Source of the DNA: Lachnospiraceae bacterium
Lineage (GTDB): Bacteria; Bacillota; Clostridia; Lachnospirales; Lachnospiraceae
DNA length: 64,000 nucleotides
Reading direction: 5' to 3'
Assembly (NCBI GenBank): GCA_015057435.1
Contig: SVEJ01000002.1
Span: 46,150 to 110,149 of the forward strand
Shown piece after piece: positions 26,013 through 36,318 of the stretch; the first letter of the stretch is position 1, and every line of letters starts with the position of its first letter. The notes beneath the pieces are model-generated. The model searched no databases, had not been told where the DNA came from, and was given only the letters and a program-made list of their open reading frames with translations. The position numbers and the translations under genes are program-made.

Positions 26013-26900
26013 CTACCTATTATTTTTTTTGGTTTTAATAAAATTCAACAAAACTTTAGCAATGCCTATCTTTTGCATTTCATCAAAAGTTCTGTCTAAT
26101 AGTTTAGCACATATACCCTTTATTCGTAAAGCAGATTCACAATTCGGATAATAAATTGCTATCGGTTTTTGCTCAACAACAGCATTGGTAAGTTGTTTAT
26201 CTATTGGAATGTATCCCAAATACTCCAATTGAATATTCAAAAACTTAGACACCACAACACTAATTTTATCATATATCTCTGACGCTTCCTCTTCACCGGA
26301 AACACGATTTGCAACAACTTTAATTGATTTTTGTTCTCTGTTAAACTCTTTCTTTCGATTTACGGCTTTTAGCAAAGAATATGCATCTGTAATTGATGTC
26401 GGTTCAGGTGTTACAACCAATAAAACCTCCGGTGAACTTAAAACAAATTCTATTACCGAATCAGCAATTCCTGCACCCGTATCAATAATAATTACATCAT
26501 ACAGACTATCCAGTTTAACTAGTTTTGCAATTAATTTTTGAAGTTTTTCTTTATCCAAGTTCACAAGGTCTTGAACACCGGAACCACCGGAAATAAAACC
26601 TACGCCATTTGGACCCGCCGTAATAATCTCTTCAATTGATTTTCCGTTATAAATCAAATCAGCAAGATTATATTGCGGTCGAATTCCAAGCATAATCTCA
26701 ACATTAGCCAAACCAAAATCCGCATCTAATATAACAACTTTCTTTCCCTGCGCTTGCATTTGCAAAGCAAGATTAACAGAAAGACTTGTCTTTCCAACAC
26801 CACCTTTTCCGCTTGTTACAGCAATTACGCGTGCCGATGGTGCTTGTTCTTTTAACTGTTCAACCTTTTCTCTTAATTTATCTGCCTGATCCATAGCCAT
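26013..26900 (-). CDS. flhG: flagellar number regulator FlhG (MinD-like ATPase, YlxH)
   Basis: MinD/ParA-type ATPase that works with FlhF to set flagellar number and position. The 295-residue protein has the deviant Walker A SGKGGVGKTSLS near residue 32-43, the Asp motif VILDADFGLANVEIM, IIDTGAGI and a basic amphipathic C-terminus (LLNFIKTKKNNR) likely to touch the membrane. The ATG at 26900 has AGGAGG five bases upstream; a GTG two codons earlier overlaps that site. It overlaps the 3' end of flhF by 23 bases. Confidence 0.93.
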   Translation of the reverse strand: MAMDQADKLREKVEQLKEQAPSARVIAVTSGKGGVGKTSLSVNLALQMQAQGKKVVILDADFGLANVEIMLGIRPQYNLADLIYNGKSIEEIITAGPNGVGFISGGSGVQDLVNLDKEKLQKLIAKLVKLDSLYDVIIIDTGAGIADSVIEFVLSSPEVLLVVTPEPTSITDAYSLLKAVNRKKEFNREQKSIKVVANRVSGEEEASEIYDKISVVVSKFLNIQLEYLGYIPIDKQLTNAVVEQKPIAIYYPNCESALRIKGICAKLLDRTFDEMQKIGIAKVLLNFIKTKKNNR

Positions 26901-28158
26901 CGCCACCTCCTAACACTTGTTTTGCAATGACTTGTGGATTCATCACTTCTATATCATCCGGAACATTTTGACCGTATGAAACATAAGAAAGCGACATTCC
27001 TGTATCCAATCTTACATTTAAAATATTACCAATTGCATCGGTTTCATCTAACTTTGTAAAAATCAAACTATATTCTCCAATATCAGTATAAAGTGAAGTG
27101 ATATTTTTTAAATCTTTATACTTAGTAGTTGCACTTAATACGAGATAAGTCAGATGACTATAACCTGAAAAAGCATCATACAAATTTTTCAAATCACGAA
27201 ACTGTTCTTTGTTTTTATGAGAACGTCCTGCTGTATCAACGAGAATATAATCATATTCCTTATATTTTGGTAAAACAGATTCTAAATCTTTAATCTCATA
27301 CAATACTTCAACAGGAATTGATAAAATATTAGCATACGTTTTTATCTGTTCTACTGCTGCAATACGATATGTATCAGATGTGAAGATGGCAATTTTCTTT
27401 TTCTCTTCCAGCAACAACTTAGAGGACAACTTCGCAATCGTTGTCGTTTTTCCAACGCCTGTTGGTCCAACAAAAAAGATTACTTTGGGTTTCTTATCAT
27501 CCTTATCGAATTGAATCGGTTTTGTCTGTCCAAGCTTTAAAATAATTTTTTGATACACACATGCCAGCATGTCATCGAGTGTACGAATCGTTCCTGAATG
27601 TGTTATTTCTTCTATAATCTGTTTCGCATAATGAAACGAAACCTCATTATTAGTTAATTGTTCAATTATTAAATCAATAGACTTGTCTTTCAGACTCGTT
27701 TTGCCGGCCATATCATCTTTTATTTCTCCGACAACTACATTCGAGCGTTCAGCTTCTTTATTGTTTGGAGATTGCTTTTCTTGTTTCTGGCTGGTTTTTT
27801 TATTACTCTTTTGTGATTCAATCTGCTGTTCCAAAAGCATAGCAAGACTATTCAATTTTTCTTCCAATTCTTTTGCTTCCTTTGATTCATCTGAGATTGC
27901 ACTTCTTTCCGGATGCAATTTTTCATCAATTTTGGCATGAATTTGTGTTGTTGATTTGCTAGGTTGCTCACTTTCTTTTGATTTGCGAACTTCATCTACA
28001 GCCGCTGTTACTTCAACTTGCGTCTTACGAAATGCTTTAAAAAGTCCCTTTGGTTTAATCGTTTTAATATTCATAACAATGGCATCTTTTCCTAAATCAT
28101 CTTTCGCCATCATAATTGCCTCAGTTTCTGTATTTGCTTGAAATTTTTTAATTATCAT
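26878..28158 (-). CDS. flhF: flagellar biosynthesis SRP-type GTPase FlhF
   Basis: Third SRP GTPase, which marks the flagellar assembly site. The 426-residue chain has an N-terminal B domain with a basic start (MIIKKFQANTETEAIMMAK), a long charged variable region (about 75-150), then the NG domain with GPTGVGKTTTIAKLSSKL, TSDTYRIAAVEQIKTYA, DTAGRSHKN and the TKLDET G4 motif. It overlaps flhA by 11 bases and flhG by 23 bases, the tight flhA-flhF-flhG coupling common in polar and peritrichous flagellates alike. Confidence 0.95.
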   Translation of the reverse strand: MIIKKFQANTETEAIMMAKDDLGKDAIVMNIKTIKPKGLFKAFRKTQVEVTAAVDEVRKSKESEQPSKSTTQIHAKIDEKLHPERSAISDESKEAKELEEKLNSLAMLLEQQIESQKSNKKTSQKQEKQSPNNKEAERSNVVVGEIKDDMAGKTSLKDKSIDLIIEQLTNNEVSFHYAKQIIEEITHSGTIRTLDDMLACVYQKIILKLGQTKPIQFDKDDKKPKVIFFVGPTGVGKTTTIAKLSSKLLLEEKKKIAIFTSDTYRIAAVEQIKTYANILSIPVEVLYEIKDLESVLPKYKEYDYILVDTAGRSHKNKEQFRDLKNLYDAFSGYSHLTYLVLSATTKYKDLKNITSLYTDIGEYSLIFTKLDETDAIGNILNVRLDTGMSLSYVSYGQNVPDDIEVMNPQVIAKQVLGGGDGYGSGR

Positions 28159-30214
28159 TAATTGTCACCACCCCAATTGATTGTAATTCCACATCAGATT
28201 CGATTTCATTATAAGATATTACAATTAAATCTTTAAAATAATCCTTTGTAAGCTTTTTAAAGTACATTCTAACAATCGGAGAAGTGATGATAATAGGCGC
28301 CTTCCCCTGATTCTCAAGTTTCTTTAACTCCGTTTCCACCGAATTCAATATTTTCTTAGTTGTCGCAGGGTCCAATGTAATATATGCGCCTTGCTCTGTT
28401 TGTTTAATTGAATTCATAATATCTTGTTCAATTTTTGGATCCAAGGTAACAACTGTTGTCATTTCCCCTTCCGCAAAATATATGTTAGAAATCGCACGTT
28501 TCAAACGTTGACGAACATATTCTGTAAGAACATCTGTATCTCGTGTAGTTGCGGCATAATCTGCAAGTGTTTCAAAAATAGTCACTAAGTCTCTTATCGA
28601 AATACCCTCTGACAATAAATTCTGTAAAACCTTCTGTATTTCGCCCACACCCAACAGCTTCGGAACTAATTCATCAACAAGTGTTGTGTGATTTTCTTTC
28701 ACATTATTAATCAAGTTCTGAACATCCTGTCTTGTTAACAATTCATCCAAATGAGATTTAATTATCTCTGTCAAATGTGTTGCAATAATCGAAGGTGGGT
28801 CAACAACGGTATACCCCATTGACTCAGCACGCTCTCTTTGCGCTTCCGTAATCCATATTGCCGGTAGATGAAAGGATGGTTCAAATGTAGGAATACCGGT
28901 AATCTCCTCTTCTACATACCCCGGATTCATAGCCATATAATGATCAAACAAAATCTCTCCTTCACTAATTTGAATACCTTTTATCTTAATAATATATTGA
29001 TTAGGATTTAACTGAATATTGTCTCGTAAACGAATAATCGGAACAACAGCACCTAATTCCAATGCAATCTGTCTACGAATCATAACGACTCGATCAAGCA
29101 AGTCTCCGCCTTGATTGACATCAGCCAACGGAATAATACCATAACCAAACTCCAATTCAATCGGATCAACTTGTAAAAGCGCATTAACATTTTCATGTCT
29201 ACGTATTTCATCCGCTTGTACTTCTTCTTCTTTGACTTCGTCTTCAATTGTAGCAATCTCCTTAGACTGTTGCATCAAACGGCCAGCTACAACCAACATT
29301 AATCCAAATGCCAGATATATTAATATTCTTCCTTCGCTTCTAAGTGGCGTAAATACACCAAGGAAACAAAGTGCACCACCAACCATGTACATTACCTGAG
29401 GAACATTAAACAACTGTCCCACCATAATGTCACCGATATTACTTGATTTGGATGCCTTTGTTACTAAAATACCTGTTGCAACAGAAATCAACATAGAAGG
29501 AATCTGAGATACTAAGCCGTCACCAATTGTTAGGATGGTATATCTCGACAGTGCTTCAGACATTTCCATACCCTGCATCGTAACGCCAATTATAATACCA
29601 CCAACAAGGTTGACTAAAGTAATAATCAAACCTGCTGTCGCATCACCCTTAACATATTTCGTAGCACCATCCATAGAGCCAAAGAACGCAGCCTCTTGTT
29701 GAATCTTGTCTCTTCGCTCCATTGCTTCCTTATCTGTAATTGCACCGGTATTAAGATCAGCATCAATCGCCATTTGTTTACCAGGCATCGCATCCAATGT
29801 AAAACGCGCAGTAACTTCGGATACACGTTCAGAACCTTTATTGATAACAACCATCTGAACAATAACTAAAACAATAAAAATAATAGCTCCTATAACCAGA
29901 TTACCGCCACCAACAAAGTTACCAAACGTTTCTACTACAACTCCGGGTTCACCGGTTGTTAAAATAAGTTTTGTAGAAGAAATATTAAGCGATATTCTGA
30001 ATACCGTTGTAAACAGCAAAATAGTCGGAAAACTTGACATTGATAAAATTTCTTCAGCATACAAACAATTAAATAAAATTGTAAGTGAAATCATTAAGTT
30101 TACCGTAATTAAAACATCTAATAATAATGATGGGATTGGAATAATAAATAGAATAATTGCAACAAGTAAATACAAACCAACAAATAAATCTGCTTTAAAT
30201 GCAATTTTTTTCAT
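28148..30214 (-). CDS. flhA: flagellar export gate protein FlhA
   Basis: Large export-gate protein that forms a nonamer at the base of the flagellum and couples ion flow to export. The first 320 or so residues hold about eight membrane segments, including the conserved cytoplasmic FHIPEP loop (ARFTLDAMPGKQMAIDADLN). The C-terminal half is the cytoplasmic domain that binds chaperone-substrate complexes, with VDPPSIIATHLTEIIKSH and LVTIFETLADYAATTRD. The ATG at 30214, after AGGAGGTGG, gives 688 residues, standard for the family. Confidence 0.97.
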   Translation of the reverse strand: MKKIAFKADLFVGLYLLVAIILFIIPIPSLLLDVLITVNLMISLTILFNCLYAEEILSMSSFPTILLFTTVFRISLNISSTKLILTTGEPGVVVETFGNFVGGGNLVIGAIIFIVLVIVQMVVINKGSERVSEVTARFTLDAMPGKQMAIDADLNTGAITDKEAMERRDKIQQEAAFFGSMDGATKYVKGDATAGLIITLVNLVGGIIIGVTMQGMEMSEALSRYTILTIGDGLVSQIPSMLISVATGILVTKASKSSNIGDIMVGQLFNVPQVMYMVGGALCFLGVFTPLRSEGRILIYLAFGLMLVVAGRLMQQSKEIATIEDEVKEEEVQADEIRRHENVNALLQVDPIELEFGYGIIPLADVNQGGDLLDRVVMIRRQIALELGAVVPIIRLRDNIQLNPNQYIIKIKGIQISEGEILFDHYMAMNPGYVEEEITGIPTFEPSFHLPAIWITEAQRERAESMGYTVVDPPSIIATHLTEIIKSHLDELLTRQDVQNLINNVKENHTTLVDELVPKLLGVGEIQKVLQNLLSEGISIRDLVTIFETLADYAATTRDTDVLTEYVRQRLKRAISNIYFAEGEMTTVVTLDPKIEQDIMNSIKQTEQGAYITLDPATTKKILNSVETELKKLENQGKAPIIITSPIVRMYFKKLTKDYFKDLIVISYNEIESDVELQSIGVVTINDN

Positions 30215-30263
30215 ATCCAATCCACCTCCTATCATCAGTAATTTTACGAATTTTTTTATTATA

Positions 30264-31391
30264 TTAACCTACTTTATTATGAAGCTGATAAACATAAGCT
30301 AATACTTCTGCAACCGCTTGATATAATTCAGGTGGTATCTCAGCACCTAAATCCACATTGTAATACAACATTCTTGCAAGCGGCTTATTTTCTACAATTT
30401 CGACAGCATGCTCTTTTGCAACTTCTTTTATACGTCCTGCTAAAAAGTCTGCACCTTTTGCAACGACAACCGGTGCTTGACCTTGTCCGGATTCATATGC
30501 TAACGCAACAGCAAAATGTGTCGGGTTTGTAATAACTACGTCTGCTTGCGGAATCGCAGCCATCATACGTCTTTGCGATGCTTGTTGCATTCTTTGTCTT
30601 TGTTGTCCTTTTACTTTCGGATCACCTTCCTGGTTTTTAAATTCATCCTTAACTTCCTGTTTGGTCATTTTATTATCTTCTTTGAATTTCCATTTTTGAT
30701 ACAGAAAATCCACAGCGCCTATTCCGCAAAATAATAGACATATCTTTAAAAGTAATTCTAATATAATGTCGTACATCAATTCTAATCCCTGTACAACAGA
30801 CATGTCATACAACAAAAACAATTCATCTACATGTTCTACCAATACATCGTAACTGATATATGCAATTGCAACGATTTTTACAACAGATTTCAATAATTCA
30901 ACTAACGTATTCATCGAAAACATACGTTTAAACCCACTAATAGGATTCAATTTATTAAACTTTGGTTGCAATGGTTTCGAAGTGATTTGATACTTGAATT
31001 GTAAAGAATTACTAAAAAAGGCAAAGACAAAACCAAACACCAAAAATGGTGCACATGCAATTGCCATCTCAATTGTTGTCTGGAACATCAAATACAAAAA
31101 CTCTTCTGTATGTATACCATCGTTAACCATACGAGGTATCAAACTATAGGATGTATCAAATGAATGAAGCAGTTGTCTACCAACAAAGGGTACTCCAAAA
31201 CGCAAACACAAATACAACGAAATTAATGTGGCAGCTGTTACTATCTCCGTACTTTTTGCCACATTACCTTCTTCTCGAACATCTTTTAATTTCTTGGATG
31301 TTGCTTCTTCAGTTTTTTCTCCTCCCGGACCTTCTTTTGCAAACAACTGAAGATCCAACGGCATTATAATCTTATATTGTATTTCCGTCAA
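30264..31391 (-). CDS. flhB: flagellar export switch protein FlhB
   Basis: Membrane protein that changes export from rod/hook to filament substrates after self-cleavage. Four membrane segments lie within about residues 35-215. The cytoplasmic domain follows, with the autocleavage motif in [13 protein letters not shown] (cut between Asn and Pro). The Gly/Glu-rich [16 protein letters not shown] start is typical. A TTG at 31391 has GGAG eight bases upstream and is the likely start; an ATG at 31364 ([12 protein letters not shown]), which fits the family better by length, has no Shine-Dalgarno site, so the exact start is uncertain. Confidence 0.94.
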   Translation of the reverse strand: MTEIQYKIIMPLDLQLFAKEGPGGEKTEEATSKKLKDVREEGNVAKSTEIVTAATLISLYLCLRFGVPFVGRQLLHSFDTSYSLIPRMVNDGIHTEEFLYLMFQTTIEMAIACAPFLVFGFVFAFFSNSLQFKYQITSKPLQPKFNKLNPISGFKRMFSMNTLVELLKSVVKIVAIAYISYDVLVEHVDELFLLYDMSVVQGLELMYDIILELLLKICLLFCGIGAVDFLYQKWKFKEDNKMTKQEVKDEFKNQEGDPKVKGQQRQRMQQASQRRMMAAIPQADVVITNPTHFAVALAYESGQGQAPVVVAKGADFLAGRIKEVAKEHAVEIVENKPLARMLYYNVDLGAEIPPELYQAVAEVLAYVYQLHNKVG

Positions 31392-31416
31392 AGGAATCAC
31401 TCCATTCTAATTCGCA

Positions 31417-32205
31417 TCAATGGACAACAAACACTTGTATAACTTTTTCAACAATATCTTGCATTTGTTCATATACATACATTGTTACAGTCGGCAAAAA
31501 CTGCATTGTAACAAACAACACTGCAAACCCTGCAAATATCTTCAACTGAATACCCAGTACAAACATATTCATCTGTGGTGCTGTTTTCGCAAGAACACCT
31601 AAAACCACACTTACAATGATTGTTGCAATCATACACGGTAAGCAAATACGCAACGCAATAACAAAATAAGTAGATATATATTCCAACATTACATCATAAA
31701 GTGTGCCGGCATCCACCTTCGCACCCCCTATGGGAATTAAATAAAAAGAATCTGCCAATGCAGATATAATAAAATAATGCATATTGCTACATAACATAAT
31801 TATTACAACAAGCATATTATAAAACTGTGCTGTAATCGTTGCTTCCGAATTAAATGTAGGATCAAAACTTGACACCATGGAAAAACCCATTTCTCTGTCA
31901 ATAAATTGTCCTGCCATATTGATAATTGACATTGTGATATTCGCCGTAAAGCCCATCGTCACACCAACAACCAGTTCTTTTACCAGAATGACTGTATATT
32001 CAATAAATGTTGTATAATTCAGAGGTTCGTATGGATGTATTGAAATCATAATATACGCTAAAGCAATACCTATAAACAATCTTGCTCTTCTTGTAACTCC
32101 CATATTATTACCAAAAATGGGGGCAAAAGCCATTGCTCCCATTATACGAACCAATATTATTAAATAATATTCCCAATGATAGATTGAAAAAGTATGTTGA
32201 ATCAT
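31417..32205 (-). CDS. fliR: flagellar export gate protein FliR
   Basis: Integral membrane part of the FliPQR export gate. The 262 residues are almost wholly hydrophobic with six or so segments, starting with YYLIILVRIMGAMAFAPIFG and containing KELVVGVTMGF, a typical FliR stretch. GAGGTAG precedes the ATG. It lies two bases after fliQ and 25 before the flhB start, the standard gene order. Confidence 0.94.
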   Translation of the reverse strand: MIQHTFSIYHWEYYLIILVRIMGAMAFAPIFGNNMGVTRRARLFIGIALAYIMISIHPYEPLNYTTFIEYTVILVKELVVGVTMGFTANITMSIINMAGQFIDREMGFSMVSSFDPTFNSEATITAQFYNMLVVIIMLCSNMHYFIISALADSFYLIPIGGAKVDAGTLYDVMLEYISTYFVIALRICLPCMIATIIVSVVLGVLAKTAPQMNMFVLGIQLKIFAGFAVLFVTMQFLPTVTMYVYEQMQDIVEKVIQVFVVH

Positions 32206-32207
32206 AG

Positions 32208-32477
32208 CTACCTCACATACGTTGCAAAGCTTTCAAATAATCTGGTCATAAAAGAAACCACGTTATCCATAATCCATCCACCACATAAAATCAGTGTAAT
32301 AAATATACTAATAATCTTAGGTACAAACGTCAAGGTTTGCTCTTGAATAGATGTCACTGTCTGAAAAATACTAATAACCAAACCTACAATTAACGATACC
32401 AGAAGTAACGGAGCAGAACATATTATAATTAACCACAAAGCTTCTCTTGCAATATCAATGACAATTGCTGTATCCAT
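32208..32477 (-). CDS. fliQ: flagellar export gate protein FliQ
   Basis: Small gate subunit with two membrane helices. The 89-residue chain shows the diagnostic SLIVGLVISIFQTVTSIQEQ and LTFVPKI. Flanked by fliP and fliR. GGAAGTG precedes the ATG. Confidence 0.96.
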   Translation of the reverse strand: MDTAIVIDIAREALWLIIICSAPLLLVSLIVGLVISIFQTVTSIQEQTLTFVPKIISIFITLILCGGWIMDNVVSFMTRLFESFATYVR

Positions 32478-32505
32478 CTAAACACTTCCAATCTGTTTTC
32501 TTTCG

Positions 32506-33366
32506 TCAGTAATTAAAACTTTTAACCAATTCTCCAATCACAAGGTTCCATCCATCAGCCATAATAAACAATAATATCTTAAACGGCATCGATATCGTAG
32601 TCGGCGGTAACATCATCATACCCATAGCCATTAATGTAGATGCAACTACCATATCAATAATGATAAACGGAATATATATTAAAAAACCAATAATAAAAGA
32701 TTTCCTTAACTCGCCAAGCATAAATGCAGGAATCAGAACAGAATTAGGAATATCTGTTATCTCAGAAACATTCTCCATCTTTGCTAATTCCAAAAAGAAG
32801 TTAACATCTTGCGTTTCAACATTGTTAAACATAAAATCACGCAAAGGATTCATACATGCCTCGATCCCCTGCTCCTGTGTAATCTCTCCTTTTGACAACG
32901 GCTCAATACCTTCTTTGTTAATGCGATCTAACGTAGGAGACATAATAAACAGTGTTAAAAACAACGCAAGCCCTATCAGTACATTGTTAGGTGGCGTAGA
33001 TTGTGTACCCAATGCAGTTCGCAAAAAATGGAATACAACAATTATTCTTGTAAAAGACGTCATCATAACAACAATTGATGGAGCTAACGATATAACAGTT
33101 ATAACCAATAGCATCTGGAGCGTTCCCGATAACGTACCTTCTTCATTCGTTGTATCAACTGTAATGCCCAATGTATAAGGTACATCTTGTTCCAAATTGG
33201 TTATAGCATCCTCACCAACCGTTTCATTGGCATTTCCCGTAGCATAGGAATGAAATCCCAAACAAAGTACGGAAAAAATAATGAGATATGCAACTATGAA
33301 TTTTTTAATATGAATTTTCTTTTGTATTTCTAATAGATGTCTACAATTCTTTATCTTTTCTTTCAT
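32506..33366 (-). CDS. fliP: flagellar export gate protein FliP
   Basis: Core subunit of the FliPQR gate. The 286-residue protein has a basic N-terminus with a signal-like segment (about residues 22-40), as in most FliPs. It then has about four membrane segments, with MMTSFTRIIVVFHFLRTALG and PPNNVLIGLALFLTLFIM as clear family blocks and FIPFIIIDMVVAS-like sequence later. No strong Shine-Dalgarno site is seen before the ATG, which overlaps the end of fliO by 26 bases; translation is probably coupled. Confidence 0.94.
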   Translation of the reverse strand: MKEKIKNCRHLLEIQKKIHIKKFIVAYLIIFSVLCLGFHSYATGNANETVGEDAITNLEQDVPYTLGITVDTTNEEGTLSGTLQMLLVITVISLAPSIVVMMTSFTRIIVVFHFLRTALGTQSTPPNNVLIGLALFLTLFIMSPTLDRINKEGIEPLSKGEITQEQGIEACMNPLRDFMFNNVETQDVNFFLELAKMENVSEITDIPNSVLIPAFMLGELRKSFIIGFLIYIPFIIIDMVVASTLMAMGMMMLPPTTISMPFKILLFIMADGWNLVIGELVKSFNY

Positions 33367-33709
33367 TTTTCATCTTATCCAGTATGCTTTTAAAATTAAT
33401 CGGTTCTACAGAAGCAACTTGCTTGTTAATCTCAGATTCTTCTAACTGTGTCAAAACAGTAACTTGATCTTTACAGATTGCAAGTGCTAAATAGTGTTCC
33501 CCTATCTTAACAATCTGAATATACTTGTTATTAGATAAACGGAACACTTCTATTACCTTAATATTGCTTTTATTATTCAATGCATTTGATTGAAAACCAC
33601 CAGCAATTCTAGCTGCCAGATAGGCAAGTACCAGAACAAATAAAAATAATAATATCAATACAATTAATTGTCCTATACTTTCCAAAAAACTTGTCTGTGT
33701 TAATAACAT
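33341..33709 (-). CDS. fliO: flagellar biosynthesis protein FliO/FliZ
   Basis: Small membrane protein that helps FliP assemble. The 122-residue chain has one membrane segment (about residues 11-33) followed by a cytoplasmic beta-rich domain (IKVIEVFRLSNNKYIQIVKI, LALAICKDQVTVLTQL) typical of the FliO family, called FliZ in Bacillus. The ATG at 33709 comes two bases after the cheY stop and overlaps fliP at its end. Weak sequence conservation is normal for this family; position gives most of the support. Confidence 0.85.
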   Translation of the reverse strand: MLLTQTSFLESIGQLIVLILLFLFVLVLAYLAARIAGGFQSNALNNKSNIKVIEVFRLSNNKYIQIVKIGEHYLALAICKDQVTVLTQLEESEINKQVASVEPINFKSILDKMKNERKDKEL

Positions 33710-33710
33710 A

Positions 33711-34073
33711 CTACTCAACAGCTTTCTTTACAGCTTCAAGAACACGATCCGGCTGGAACGGTTTTACGATAAAATCTCTTGCACCTGACTGAATACTTTC
33801 AATAACCATTGCCTGCTGACCCATTGCAGAACACATAACAACACTTGCATTCGGATCTGCTTCTTTAATCTTCTTAAGTGCTTGAATTCCATCCATCTCA
33901 GGCATAGTGATATCCATCAATACCAAATCAGGCTGTGTCTCAGCATACTTTTCAACAGCTTTTGCACCATTCTCTGCTTCACCTGCAATTGTGTAACCAT
34001 TCTTAACTAAAATGTCCTTAATCATCATTCTCATAAATGCTGCATCATCACAAATTAAAATACTCTTCGCCAT
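33711..34073 (-). CDS. cheY: chemotaxis response regulator CheY
   Basis: Stand-alone receiver domain of 120 residues that carries the signal from CheA to the flagellar switch. The acidic pocket (ILICDDAAFMR), phospho-acceptor Asp in LVLMDITMPEMDG, the switch Ser (VVMCSAMGQ) and conserved Lys in FIVKPFQPDRV are all present. It lies between fliY and fliO as in Bacillus subtilis. Confidence 0.97.
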   Translation of the reverse strand: MAKSILICDDAAFMRMMIKDILVKNGYTIAGEAENGAKAVEKYAETQPDLVLMDITMPEMDGIQALKKIKEADPNASVVMCSAMGQQAMVIESIQSGARDFIVKPFQPDRVLEAVKKAVE

Positions 34074-34100
34074 ATTATATTCTCCATTTCATAAAATACT

Positions 34101-35291
34101 TTATTGCTTAATGATATCAGATACTCTGATACCAAAATTCTCCTCAATAACAACAACTTCACCTTTTGCAACAAGTTTACCATTGACAAGTACGTCTATC
34201 GGCTCTCCGGCAATTCTTTCAAGCTCAATAATTGTACCCGGGGTAAATTCTAATATTTCTTTGATTGATTTACTGGTTCTACCAAGTTCAACAGTAACTT
34301 CTAATGGTACATCCATAATCAAATCAATATTCTCTTGTTGTGTAATTGGATTCACACCAATATTAAACGGTTGGAATTGTACAGGTTGTACATTCACATC
34401 TTGCATTGGCGGTGCATACGCATATGCCATACCTTGACCCATCATAGGCTGCCCCATCATCGGCTGCCCCATCATCGGTTGACTCGCCATTGCCTGCTGC
34501 ATCATTGGTGTTCCCATTTCCGGAATAGGTTCATTATTCGAAGTCGATGTGCCAGAAGTTGTATCATTCTTCTCAGGCTGTGGATTCGGTATCTCCTCAG
34601 GCTCTTGTGAAGAAACAAACTTCGAATACAATTCCCTTGCCAAGTCGATTGGATACAATTGCATGATCGAGCTGTCTACCAAATCTCCAATCTCCATTTT
34701 AAAGAAAACTTTAACAAAATCAGTTGATGCAAAATCACCGACTTGACTTCCGTCAATCTCATCCATCAAATCAACAAGCTCAGCAGAAGGTGGTGAAATA
34801 TCAATCTTTTGTCCTAACATAGAAGATAAAGACGTTGCCGAAGATCCCATCATCTGATTCATTGCCTCACATATTGCACTCAAATGCAAATCCGAAAGCT
34901 CATCTACAAGATTGGTTCCATCTCCTCCCATCATTAAATCTGTTATTACTTTAACATCATCTTCTTGAAGAATCAAGATGTTATTACCTTCAATACCCTC
35001 TCTGTATGATATTGTAATAAAAACACAAGGTTTTTGATATTCAGCAACCAACTCGTCCCATGTACTCGCTGAAACAGTCGGAGTCGTTATTGTAACCTTT
35101 TGATTAACCAAGGAATACAACGTAGTAGCTGCTGTACCCATACATATATTAGAAATCTCTCCAATCGCATCACATTCTTGTGCAGATAACGGAGAACCTC
35201 CAGAGGCTGTATTAGGAGTTGCATTACCACTATCAGCATTCATATTACCAAGCAATGCATTTATTTCTTCTTGCGATAACATTCCGTCCAT
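34101..35291 (-). CDS. fliY: flagellar switch phosphatase FliY (FliN-type)
   Basis: Rotor-switch protein that also removes phosphate from CheY-P. The 396-residue protein has an N-terminal CheY-binding peptide (MLSQEEINALLGN). A CheC-like middle follows, with two active-site helices (EISNICMGTAATTLYSLV and CEAMNQMMGSSATSLSSML). A Met/Gln/Pro-rich linker (about 255-300) contains three tandem MMGQP units. The C-terminal SpoA/FliN domain carries VPLEVTVELGRTSKSIKEIL. A good AGGAG site precedes the ATG. It follows fliM after five bases. Confidence 0.95.
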   Translation of the reverse strand: MDGMLSQEEINALLGNMNADSGNATPNTASGGSPLSAQECDAIGEISNICMGTAATTLYSLVNQKVTITTPTVSASTWDELVAEYQKPCVFITISYREGIEGNNILILQEDDVKVITDLMMGGDGTNLVDELSDLHLSAICEAMNQMMGSSATSLSSMLGQKIDISPPSAELVDLMDEIDGSQVGDFASTDFVKVFFKMEIGDLVDSSIMQLYPIDLARELYSKFVSSQEPEEIPNPQPEKNDTTSGTSTSNNEPIPEMGTPMMQQAMASQPMMGQPMMGQPMMGQGMAYAYAPPMQDVNVQPVQFQPFNIGVNPITQQENIDLIMDVPLEVTVELGRTSKSIKEILEFTPGTIIELERIAGEPIDVLVNGKLVAKGEVVVIEENFGIRVSDIIKQ

Positions 35292-35295
35292 TATC

Positions 35296-36273
35296 CTACT
35301 CCTCTCTTATTATCTCTGTAACTTTAACCGCATAATTATCAGCTCCCGAACCCGGCAAAGCTTTAAATTTTACAATATTACCAACATATACATCCAATTC
35401 ATCTTCTACCATCGTATCTAACTTGATGATATCCCCCACTTGTAAGTTGATAAAATCCATAACCGAAATACTACTTTTCCCTAACAATGCTTTAATTGGT
35501 ATCTGCGCCTTATTAATGGCAAGCTCAATATATTCATTATAGGATTCTTCATCTTTTTCTTGCATCGTCGAGAACCAATATTTCGTATTCAGCTTATCCA
35601 TAATGTCTTCTAAAGTTAAGAACGGAAGACATATATTCATCAAGCCCTCAACATTTCCAATTGCAACACTTATCGTAACAATAGCAATCATTTCGCTCGG
35701 TGAAATAATCTGGGCAAACTGCGAATTCGTCTCAATGCGCTCCAATCTCGGATGAATCTCAACAACATTCTTCCATGGTTCACGTAGTAAATCTACCAAT
35801 ATTGTAAAGATTCTTTCTAATACACTAAGTTCTATCTCAGAAAACTCTCGCGCTTTTTCTATCGGATCACCCAAACCACCAAGCATTCTGTCAATTATTG
35901 CGAATCCTAAGTTCGAAGCAAATTCAATAATGATATTTCCATTAAGTGGTGCAAAATTCACAATTCCTAACAAAACAGGATTAGAAAGTGCATTGGAAAA
36001 CTCCGAATAAGTTACTGCTTCTGAGTTCATCACATCAACTTGCACATTCTTTCGTAAATATGCAGGAAAATTACTTGACACTAACCGACCAAAATGCTCA
36101 AATATTATCTCCAATGTTCTTAAGTGTTCCTTTGAGAACTTGGCAGGTCTCGCAAAGTCATAATCTTTAATTTTAACAGTAGGCTCTTCACTGATTTCAT
36201 CTACATCAATCTCGCCTGAACTCAATTGTTTCAACAATGCATCAATCTCATTTTGAGATAACACATCTGCCAT
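35296..36273 (-). CDS. fliM: flagellar motor switch protein FliM
   Basis: Part of the C-ring; binds CheY-P to reverse rotation. The 325-residue chain starts with the CheY-binding peptide (VLSQNEIDALLKQLSSGE), then a CheC-like middle domain including FAIIDRMLGGLGDP and a C-terminal SpoA domain with INLQVGDIIKLDTMV. GGAGGTGAG precedes the ATG. Confidence 0.97.
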   Translation of the reverse strand: MADVLSQNEIDALLKQLSSGEIDVDEISEEPTVKIKDYDFARPAKFSKEHLRTLEIIFEHFGRLVSSNFPAYLRKNVQVDVMNSEAVTYSEFSNALSNPVLLGIVNFAPLNGNIIIEFASNLGFAIIDRMLGGLGDPIEKAREFSEIELSVLERIFTILVDLLREPWKNVVEIHPRLERIETNSQFAQIISPSEMIAIVTISVAIGNVEGLMNICLPFLTLEDIMDKLNTKYWFSTMQEKDEESYNEYIELAINKAQIPIKALLGKSSISVMDFINLQVGDIIKLDTMVEDELDVYVGNIVKFKALPGSGADNYAVKVTEIIREE

Positions 36274-36318
36274 ATTCTCACCTCCAATAGCTTCAAAAAT
36301 CTAGTCTGTAAAAGAATA

